From Porites lobata (lineage: Eukaryota; Cnidaria; Anthozoa; Scleractinia; Poritidae), in contig CALNXK010000008.1 in NCBI GenBank assembly GCA_942486035.1, positions 2,532,501 through 2,596,500 of the forward strand: 64,000 nt of DNA. The letters are read 5' to 3'. Under the pieces are notes generated by a model that searched no databases, was not told the DNA's origin, and saw only the letters and a list, made by a program, of their open reading frames with translations. The position numbers and the translations under genes were made by a program. Below are positions 42,601 through 54,600 of this stretch, piece after piece; positions within the stretch are counted from its first letter, which is position 1, and each line of letters opens with the position of its first letter.

Positions 42601-45600
42601 TCTGGTACATTCAACGCGTTACAGATAAGAATATTTTGTGTATAAATAAACTAACAAATTGTTGAGTGAACCTTGCAATTCAGAGGTTAGTAATAACAGA
42701 AAATATCTACTTGCAGACAAATAAAGACAAACTCTCTTTTTATATATCTTGACTTTTTTTGTTTTCAGTACAACTCAGAGCCCTTTTTTTAAAGTTGCAG
42801 TTGTGAATTTTTGTTAGAGTAAAAGAGTGGTTGGATTCTCCAGGTTTTGGGGCTTTTGCTCGCTTTTTGCTCTTTGCAAGAAATGCTACTTGGAGTATTC
42901 TCAGTGCAGCAAGATTATTCTTCATGAGGGTGCTTTCCGATCATTCGATCAATCAAACAATCAATCACTTTATTTAAGAGTAAATTATGGTATCTAGCCA
43001 AAGGTAAAACCCTCTACTAACTGGGAACACTTAAATAAAGTAAATAAAATAACGGAAGACACGATGATTTGCGGTCGCGACAGGACTTGATGACCTCGTG
43101 GAAATTTGCGACTGCCGGGAATTTCTCGACCACTAATTTGTCTACTTTTATATTCGTTTTTTTTTTCTTTCGGAAACATGACTGTTGTCCCTTGTGATTA
43201 TCAAACAGTTAAAAATTAAAATTTCTTTGAACGAGTCGGTAAAGGACCGGACAAGATGTCGGGTAATCCAAGGATTTGTCCGGTCAGTATCCAATTTTGA
43301 CCAGACATTGTCCGTTGACCGGCCGTTATTTGCAGCCCTGCCCCAGCAATGGTCACTTTAACAGGGTTCCACTGTTAATCCTAATTTGTTGGCTATGTTC
43401 TTCTATCATTGATTAGGTCCTTGTGTATGACAGATATGGCCAGGATATCATCTCTCCTTTGCTTAATGTCAAGGAACTTCGAGAAATGGGAATTACACTA
43501 CATCTGTATGTTGATTGTCCGGCATTTAGCCCCCCTTTTGGTAGAAATGAATTGAATAATACATTTGAACCTCTATTAGGCAGGCAACCTTTTAAGAGGC
43601 CACCCTCTATTAAACGGCCAGTAATCAAAGTCCCAAAATAATATTATTGTGGAAAAGAGTGGGAAATTGTACCTCTAGTAAACGGCTGCTGCCACCCTTT
43701 GGCCATTCCAACAAGAGTTCTAGTATCATTGTCTTCTCTTAGTTTGGCTTGATTTTAAGAATGTGATAAATGGAAATTCAGTCTGAGAAAGAAGGTGATG
43801 ACTGATTGTGGACAGGTAACGCTGCTCCCATCGCACAATTGTTTCAACATAATTATGCTAATTTATAACAAACCTCTTGAGTGGCCAACCTGTATTAAGC
43901 AGCCACTTGCCGGTACCTTGAAGGTGGCTGCTTAATAGAGGTTCAAACTGTATACCATTACTACATCTAAGGTTTTCGTGGCTTTGTGACGAAAAACAAA
44001 ATTGTAATAGTGGCAATGTCTTCGATCTTACACTGGACATTCCAAAACAGGATGGCATGCATGATGTGACATCACCAGCTAACACTATTATGAGACAGAT
44101 CTGCTGATTACTAGAGCTATACGCTAAGGGTGTTCTCTAAACAATCACCCAAATAATCTTGTTTGCCTCAAACCCTGAAACCTGCATGAGCACCAAATGT
44201 TTCTTCCCATATTTTCTGTAAACAAACCTTAAGGTGGCCCGAACCTATTTACATGCGTGTTGGTTACGTTTTTTATTTGCGTTTTTCAGAATGAAATATT
44301 CAACCGATTTCTATGATTTTTGGCATCCGTAATAAACAATAATGGAACTCTGAAAATGCAAATCAAAAACATAACCAACATGCATATAAATGGATTCGGG
44401 CCACCTTAACTATTTTAGCAGGCATCCGATCATACACATAAAGCAAAAACTAGCCATAGTCCTTTGGGTGTCCCTTTAACACAAGGTTAATTGTATCTGT
44501 ACTGCAATTCTACCTAAGGATTTGCAATATCACCCAGGGGTAAGGATTAACCTGCATCCCTTCTGAAGTGTCTACATATGATGGTCTGAAGCCATTTTTA
44601 GATGGCTGGGTCAATTGAGATGAGCTGGAAATTTACGTGGGAACCATCCCTCAGAAGAAAGATATTCTTTTTTTTTATTTTACAGACTACTGCATTCTGA
44701 TAGAGATGCTATTCCTGAAGTCCCTGCCATTTATTTTGTTCTCCCAACTGAAGAAAATGTCAAACGGATTTGTCAGGTTGGATTTTTTTACATTAATTTT
44801 GGGATCCATGCCTGAGATAAAGACTGTCTTTGACTTTCAATTCCTTGTCAAAGATACCCCACCCTCCCCTCCAACAATGTGAGGTACACACCACTTTAGG
44901 CTAGGCTAGACGCCATTAGTCAAAGTGACGATCAAAGCAGTGTATTACTACCTACCAATACTGTATTTTAGATGTCAGAAATAATTGTAATTCACTTATT
45001 GTTAATTTATTTTTTATCTATATTTTTAAACAGGATTGTAAGAACCAACTGTATGAGTCATATTACCTCAATTTCATTTCTGCAATTTCGAGACATCGAT
45101 TGGAAGACCTTGCAACAGCAGCTCTTCAATCTAACAGTGTCACTCAAATAACTAAGGTAACACAGTTGATTTACAAAGCTTTTTGAAGGCTGTTAAGTGA
45201 TTTTATTTTATGACGACAATAGTATGTGCACTCTGATTGGTTGCTAAGCCAGGAAGATTTTCTTGTAATAACCAGGTGTTACTAGCTACATGTAGTTGCC
45301 CAAAGTACGTTCAATCTGTGTTTAACTTGATAGTGGACATCCATGCTATGGTCAATTGACAGCTGTCAAAAAAGGGTCTGCTGACCAGTGTCACATGACT
45401 GTATCATGGACTGAAATGTACAACTCACTGAGGTGATGTGTTTTTTAAAGTTATCCACTGACCAATTTTTGGTTTTAATTATTGATCACAGGCTCAGGTC
45501 CAATATTTCTCATTGTCAAAGAAAGTGTCTTGTGGTTTCAATTGCCAGGTTTCATTTCAGTTCAATGAACATGACCTCAAATGACCTCTTGCGTGCTGAG

Positions 45601-48600
45601 GTTGAAAATTACTTTTGGTGTTTTTTATTTTATCCCTTTTAAGAATAGTGCTAAAAGGCGATGTAATAATAACTTATTAACCTCATCTGTTCGGTCATTA
45701 CATGGAAATCTCAGACCTTGGCCTTGATGCATTGACCTCTCTCTTGGTTAATAAGTTGTATTTAATGCTATAAGTGTTAGAAGTAATCATCTTAAAACTA
45801 ATAATAAATTTATTATGTCTTCTGTAGGTATTTGATCAATATTTAAATTATATTTCTTTGGAAGATGAAATGTTTACAGTGAGAAATCAAGACAGAGACT
45901 CAATATCCTATTATGGTAAGGTTATTAACTTGATCCATCAATTTCTGTCACTTTCTTCATTAAGAAGTCACATGGCTTATGGATGAGACTTCCTCTTTAT
46001 ATGGTACTGTTTTTTATTTTTTTTGCTTTTCCTTTAAATAGTATTTCTAATTAATAGTTAATAACTCGAACAGTGAACATTTTTCCTCTTCGAACGCAAT
46101 TAAAGATGTGCGTTTGTTTATGTTATTTTTCAGCACTTAATAGACCTGATGCAAAGGATACAGATATTGAAATGCTGCGAGATGTTATAGTGGACAGTCT
46201 TTTTTGCGTTTTAGTGTCTTTAGGTTTGTCTTTATCATTTAAAAATAATTTAAATAATGTGCTGTGTTTTTATTGCTTAATGACGTTGCTGATAAGGACC
46301 ATGTATAAACAGAGCAATGCCGATGTTTTTGCAGGTACAGTGCCAATTATAAGATGCCCTAAAGGCAATGCTGCAGAAATGGTAGCTGAGGTAATATATT
46401 TTTTCACATCTTGTAATTAGCCTGCATTGCAGCCAGACTTGTCACTTGAGGCCTGAATAGCTAGAGAACTCGTCGTAGACTGTCCATATCAGGGGTTTGG
46501 AATGTCTGCGATGCAAGCTACTTTTCGCCAGATAGGTCTGAATTCTAATGTTTTTTAGTCTGATAAACTTTGGAAAAACTAAAAATCTTTGTTTAGACTT
46601 GCATGTATCAACCAAACTTTCTACTCAGTTACGGGAGTGATAAACCCAACTGGAATGATGGATAACAGAGCAAAACATTTAAATCTCTTGGCAAATCATG
46701 TACTTGCACCATTCTGAGTAGGTTTATCATGTTGATGAGACAAAAGAAAGTTTGGTCTGTTGCTGAGGTAGCTTCATTAGGGATCCTGTTAATGGAATAT
46801 AGTTATAACAGAAATTAAGGTGATAATAGTGAGAAAAAAGAGGAACAGAGTGGACCTAAAGAGATGGCACCAGTTATTCAGTTACAATTTTACTTTTAAC
46901 TGAATCATTGGTGCTTTCTCGAGGCTTCAAATTAAACTTACTTCATCAGTAGGGCCAATGACAAATGATAACCAGCCAGTTAGAGTCGTTATATTCGGTT
47001 AGTTTTTATTTCCACCCGCTTTTGTCTACTTCATCAAATAAGTGAATAAATAATAATTTGCAAGGGAAATTGGGGTAATCAAAGTGTGGTTCAATTTAGT
47101 CTATTGTCACATTTTATAGGGCTTAAGAACTAGTATGATTTAAAGTTACAGGGCATGTTTGAGTAATCTTAGTCCCAGGCTGGTTGGTGTTAATGTCATT
47201 TGCCTACTGCAAAAACTTCAACAATACCAGATAAGTATCCAAAGACTGGTTAAGTCAATCAACTGAGGATGGTTAATTGTCTTTTTAGACAAGTGCAATT
47301 TACATTGACCATAAAACTCAGATGACCATGCATGTAACTGAGTTCAGTTTAGAATTTCTTTAAGGTTTTAAGTAGATAGTGTTCAAAGTTAAAGATCCAC
47401 CCATCAAGGGGGTCTGGGGGCATGCTCCATGGAGAATTTTTACAAACTGAATGCCAGCCAGTACATGTACATTTTGACGATGATGTGAACTGCAGAAATA
47501 CAAATTTCAAAATGAAGATATGATTGTCGCAGTGGTAATTGCAATTTTCTGAACTTTTTTGGGGGGTTTATTTACAATTGGTTAAATTGGAATTTCCACT
47601 GTGACGATCATATGTTCATTTTTATGTACATTGTACATTTTGTTTAAGCATCTTAGGCATGAAGACCTTTTTATTAGATGGGTGACATAAGCCAAAATTA
47701 AACAGTCAGAATAACGCTGATGTAAAATTGATGCATGTTTGAAGAGTAATTGAGGGCCAACAAAGCATGTATACCAAACAGTGACCTGTGCTGCTGCTTT
47801 TCTATAGGACACCAGCAAATGTCAGTAATTATTTTTCCAAAAGACCATGGTATAGTTTGTCTCAAGAATGTTAATTTAGGGTCATTGTTTTTGCTTCATT
47901 CTACCTCATAGATCAGTCATTTTTAAATAAATATAATTATGTACACATCGTCAGGCATGACTGAAACTCTTCTTTGCAAGTCTAATTCTCTTCCTCATTC
48001 ATTCATAATTCTATTCCTCATTCATATTTGGAAATCCAAAAGGGTGGACAACAATGCAGCCTCAATCATTATGACTGTTCCTAAATTTTTCCTGATTCTT
48101 CATGTTATATCAGAGCTGTCAAAAAATTCTTATTTTTTTTAAGCTCAGTTTTATAGTTTAATAACCAATCAACATTGTCTCCACATTGGAAGAACTAAAT
48201 AAAATTGTAGTCAGATTTTACGATCAGGAGAAAGATGGATTTTTGGTGTCATTTTTTGCTTTCAGGCCTTAGATAAAAAGTTGCGGGAAAATCTAAGAGA
48301 TTCTAGAAACAGTTTATTCACAACAGATATGCCATCTGGGCAGTTCAGGTTTGTAAATGTTTGATAAAACCATGAATGTACAGATACAATGTACTATAAC
48401 TGCTGTTCAGTTACCCCGATTGGCTAACTGCAGGTTTGGTAGCAGTTGGTCCCCAACCTCATCTGGACTGTTTTGTTTTCAACAAAACAGCTGCTAGATC
48501 AATTAAGTATTGGTATGGACTGAATTCTTCAATTTCAAAATGGCTGTAATAAAGTTGTGATTGAACTTCATGTCATGCAATTTTGGTCTGAAATCATACT

Positions 48601-51600
48601 TGTGGTTTCAAATTGAACTTGGGCTGCATGCTTGTCCGATTTTAAAATCCCGCTCATGATGTCAGACCAAATTGCGCTCCACTTAGTTCAGTTACCAATA
48701 TAAATGGACTGATTAGTTGCTGCCATTGTTGCCCTTGTATGCTAACATCCAAGCTGACTGTCAATGTAAAATGGAAGAAGGACATGTATGCATGTCCTCT
48801 CATCTACACCAGCTTTCTTTTCAACCTTGAAACTTTTTTCTATGCAGAATACAGGACTCTAGAGCTTCCTGTAAAGGGCATTGTTGAATATTTGATTGAA
48901 AATCATTAGCATAACCTCTCCAAAGCTGTAGCCAGTTATTTTTTTTAGCAATTCAATATCGAAAAATGTTTGACATACATTTTATTTTCAAGAGGCACAC
49001 ATGAGAGATTCATAATGAAACTTTTGCAAATAACTCTCTTGCTTGCCTTTTATACTGGCCTTGGGCCTGCTTTTACAGACAAAGTTGTTACCTCTTTACC
49101 TAGTTACTTGGTATTATTATACATTGTTCTTGTTATTTGTCTTCTCATTGGCGGAGAGCCTACAGTTAATTTTGGCAATCAGTGCAACCTACAGATTAGT
49201 TGCTTATCTGTTAGCAGATTAGTGACTAATCTGTACATGTACATGTAGGTTGTGCGAGCAATGCTCTTTTTACAAGAGCAATGTCAAACTGCGTTCAATC
49301 ATGCAATGCTGTGTTTGTCCTTATTTTCTTAAAAACAATCTATTATAAAACAATATTATTAGATAAATTTTTTGTAATATCTGGATTAGTCAAGGTCTCT
49401 CAAGGTAAGTGTTATCAGCCTTGGCCTTTAGTTCAGCTGATAACACTTACCGGTATCCCAACTGTATTTACTCCTGATATCACAAAACTGTTTCTTATTA
49501 GTTTTCAGCGACCAGTGTTGGTCATTTTGGATCGAAACATGGACCTGTGTACCCCGCTCCATCATACGTGGACTTACCAAGCTCTTGTACATGATGTTCT
49601 GGTAAGAGAGGGATTATTATTGATTCTGTCATGATTTACATGTACCCTTACATGTACATGTAGCTTGCTCATTCTCTTTGCAATATTTAAATGTTTTTGG
49701 TTGTGTTGAAAACATGAGAATCATTCTTCATTATTTGTAGGATTTACACCTGAACAGAGTTGTTGTAAAAGAATCAACTCCAAGTAGTGAGGAGCACACA
49801 GATCCACACCACAGGCATCCCAAGCAGACCAAAGTAAAAACATATGATCTTAGTACTACTGATAAGTTCTGGGGATCACATAAAGGAAGGTAAGCTTACC
49901 ATTCCATAGGTATGACAAAAATATTTCAATCATTATCAAAACCTTTGTAATTTTACTTTTTGGTCGCACTTGGGAGTTCTTAAAATCTTGTTTAAAATAA
50001 TTATTATTGCATGTCTGTGCATTCCACATCGAACTGGAATTTGGAAGTGTTTGTTTTTGAGTAATGAGGAAAACTGGAGTATCCGAAGAAAAACCTCTTG
50101 GAGCAGGAGAGAGAACCAACAACAAACTCAACCCACATACGTGTAATATGGTGGGAGGCGAGTGCTTTCACCAGTGCGCCACTTTTGCTCCCCAAAGCAA
50201 CCCACTTGAAGCACTAATGTGCTACCATCCATACCATATGATAAGCATATGAATAGCACACCTGGGATCAGTGTAAGGTTCTTGAAAACTGCTCACTTAC
50301 CCCTCCCCTTACCTAACATTTTGCCTGAGGGAAAAAGTTAGTGTTAATGTTCGATTAAGGGAGGGGTAGGTGGGAAGTTTCTGAGAATCTCATACTTACA
50401 CCACCTCTATATCTCTCCGAAAAGAGTCACTTATTTAAAGACAATTTTCTCAGTATACTTTTTTAAAAGTTATTCACTGACAAGTTTATAACATGCAGAA
50501 TTGACCCTATCTAATAAAGTACCTGGAACAATAAGTCAGTTTGGAAAATTGATTCAACCAACTAGCACTCTGTGACTGCTAAAATTCTTCAATCACATTC
50601 TTATTCCAGTCTTTCACAAGTTCCTTGTACCTAAATTTAGTTTTATAACTTTAGGATTTAGAGGAGCTAAACATCTCACGGCATTCATTAGTTTGCAGTA
50701 TTGTAAATTATTATTTTGCAGTCCTTTTCCAACAGTGGCAGAGTCGATACAGAAAGAACTTGATGAATACAGAGCATCGGAAGAAGAAGTTAAAAGACTC
50801 AAACATGTTATGGTAGGGAATGTAGTAATGTTTAGTATTTTTACCATAAATGTTTAAGTAAGAACCTGTTTAAGCTAACTTAGGAAATGCAGGTTTTTAC
50901 TCGTGGTTTTTGACTGTATGTCTTGCTTTCAAAGTTCTCTCTTTCTTGAGTAGGATACTAGTCAGTTGAGGTAGTTTTGATTTCATGTAATAATTATTTC
51001 TGTCAGCTTTTATGAGACTTGAATGAAGGCAACGCAAGCAACATTGTCGCAGTTAAAGACTTGAATTTTGCAGGAGCTAAAAGAAACTAGCCTGTATGGG
51101 ATTCAAACCATTGAAGTTTGCCGTACCATTGCAGCACGCAACCAATTGAACTAACAAGCCAACTGGGAGCTGGTCCAGTAGTTGGTTTGATAGAAACCAA
51201 TTGTTTGTTGAAGTATGAAGATGAAAAAAAAAACAACAATGAAAATGCGATTATCATATATCACAAATGCAAGATTTCATTGATGCATGCAAGTCAGTTG
51301 CAGTAAGCATATTGAAAGCATATGGTTTCATTAATGAAATGCATTTCTATTCAAACACATTTTAATAACAACAGAACATCATTCTGTTTTTGCTGCAGGG
51401 AATAGATGAAAGTAATGAGGAATCCATGGGTGAACTTCCCACTGACAGTACAGCTAAATTAACATCTGCTGTCAGGTAAACACCATTGCAAAAGGTGGAT
51501 AGCGCTATCCAGTGGGGGATCTACGGGTGGGGCCCGGGCCCAGCTCTCCCCTTATTTTTAGACAGGGGCCTTTTTTTGGGAGACCGCCCTCCTCCCCTTC

Positions 51601-54600
51601 TCAGGGTCTGGATGACCGCCACTGCTATCCAGTGGATAAATCTATATCCATTGGTTAGTACGGTACAATTGGTTTCTCTAATACTTATCCACTAGACAGC
51701 GATTTGCCCAGGGCCTGACATAAACATTTACCAACTGCCGTCTAAAAGTGTAAAATGCACTTCTTGGGATTTTCAATGGTAGCCTTGGTGCAAGTGGTCG
51801 TAGACAATGCAGAAAAGAACATGGGAAGGCTTTGAAAATTAAATACTCCTTGTGCGGCAGCTTCTATGGAAAGTCATCTCGCCCGAAACTAGAGTCATGT
51901 CGCCCGAAATTTTTAGTCCAGTCGCCCGAAATTTTAATGAAGAGTGTATGTAATAAATCGCGTTTTTTATGCGATAATGAGGCAAAACAAGCGGAATAAC
52001 AGTGTAATTACGTCTCTGATGCAATAGTGAGACGAAACAAGCGGATGTGTATCATATCCCGTTCTTCATGGGATGAAGAGACCAAACAAGCGAGTTCTTT
52101 TAGTCTTGATAAAACAAAACAAGCACGTCAAATGGGTAATATATCTTGTTCTTAAAGATTTGATTAAACAAAACAAGCGCGATTAAGATGTTAGGATGCT
52201 ACTGAGCATGAGAAAATTTCTGGCGAGATAACTCTGGTTTCGGGCGATATACCTTCAGGCAAGATGACTTTTGGACGACTTGACAGTAAACCCTTGGCTA
52301 CAAGGAAGAATTACAGAAGCGTTTCACCGAGCACTTTTCCCATCAAGGGTGCTGGTGGTAATAAAACTGATTTCCCTGTGTTGCACCTTCTGAATCATTG
52401 TTTGTTTATGTTACACAGTTCACTCCCAGAGCTGCTTGAGAAGAAAAGATTGATAGATATGCACACCACTATAGCAACAGCACTGCTAGATCACATTAAG
52501 GTAGGGTATGATTGTATGTGTAATGCTAGCATTAGTGCCCATCAGCTGGCACAGCATTGGCCGAGTGATTCGTGCACTATCAGCACAGTATTATTAGCGC
52601 ATATTATATAAAAGATTGTATATCCAACGGCATTTTTCTTCTCTATTCCCCAAGGCAGGAAAACTTGACGTGTACTTCGAGACAGAAGAGAAAATTATGA
52701 GCAAAGCAACTCTGGTAAGTTGACAGTAACAGGTTTTTTAGTTGCAAAATAAGGACATGAGTGAAGACCCTTTTAGCGTAATACATTTAAGAAATAGTGT
52801 ACAACATGATTGGTGCTCAAACAGAGTAGGTTTTTTTGACGAATGTGAATAATTATTGCATAAATTATGCAATAATTATGCACACTCGCCTCCATGGAAT
52901 ATTTTTTGGTGATCTTGAAATGACAAAGCGAAGACTATTATATATATTTTTACTTTTGAATTAATATTTCAGGACAAATCAATTTTGGAAATAATCCAAG
53001 ATCCGGAAGGTTAGTTTGTTGGTCAGAAGAAGGGTCACACATGCAAATTAAAAATGTTGCTGCAAATTAAAAATAGTACATGCAAATTAAAAATTGTGCT
53101 GCAAATTGAAAATAGAAAACATATCGATGCAAATTGAAAATAAAAAGTCCTGCGCGTGCAGTATGAGTGATGAGGTCCTGGTCCGAGCCGTGCGACCTGG
53201 CCTTACAGCTGTCGGCCCATTCATGTTTCATGTTTGTAATATTTTTAGTTTGCATGTACAATTTTTAATTTACATGTCCTATTTTTAGTTTGCAGCAACA
53301 TTTTTAATTTGCATCTGTGACCCTTCTGGGCCACCATAATTCAGTGTTGTAGATGTAAAAATTTCCAGACTCTAAAATATTCACAACAGATAAACGGAAA
53401 GTATTATTTATTCAAAAATATTTTTCTGTTTCTGATTAAATTTAGATGTGTGCTTCACGCGTGACGTCAATCGTAATATCATGAAATGACAAAGGGACGC
53501 ACAGTCGTCACGCAAAGAAGCGGCGCACTAGGTCAAATTTAGACGTTGTTTGCTTTTAATTTACGATTGACGTCAATCGTACTGTTATCGAAGTACAAAG
53601 GAGCCGACAGACGTCCCTCAAATAAGCTGCGCAGTAGCTCAGCTGCTTTGGCAATGCGGAACTAGAGAAAATTAATCAGGCCGGGGAAAACCTCGGTGGA
53701 TAACAGTATCCTCGATCAGCATAATTCTTTATATCATACTTAGCTTTGTTAAATAATTAGTAAAAATAATTCCCATTCACTTACTTTGCCTCGCTTCTCA
53801 AAATACTGTCGCTTTAGTAGTCTTGTAGTGTTTTACAATCGTCGTATTTCCCTGAATATTTCTGATTATACCTATTTGTTTATCCACAGCTGGTACTCCT
53901 CAAGATAAACTTCGATTATTTATTATTTACTTTATTTCTGGACCAAACATGTCACCGGTAAGTCTGTGCGATTGGTGACAGTAAGTTTCCTACCTCTGTT
54001 TAACCCATTCGTTCCTGGAAGTTTTTTCAAAACGCGTCTTCAGAATATAGCCAAACCGTTATCTTGTCACTATCAGGCCAAAACTAACCAAAACGCTGTT
54101 TATAAGTCGAGCACTTCGCAGCTTTCCGTTGTGATGCTCAAGTTCGTGCATAACAACAAAATAGCGTAACAACCCCCAACACTGTTGGACCAACAGTGTT
54201 GGGAGTTGTTGCGTCCGTGTTGGCAGTGGTGTCTAAAGGGATGCAACAACTCCCAACAATGTTGGGACCTGTAGTGCATCGTGGGAAGGATATAACCCGT
54301 AAGACTATGGAGACCATGTATAATACACGTGCCGGGCCCTAGCAATGTCGAAAGAGCTGTTCAAGCGGATCCAACATTGTTGCGCCACGTTTCGGCGATG
54401 CAGTTGTCCCTTTCCTAAACGGTCGCTGCCATGGTTAAGACACTAAAGCCCCATTTACACGGCCGAAAATTTTTGGCACGGCTCGGATGAAAAAAGTACG
54501 CGTACCAAAAACATTGGTTCGGCACGGATAGATTTAATCGTGTAAACGACTTTGGCCCATCCGTGCCGGACCAAAATTTCACCCGTGCTCGGACCATGTC

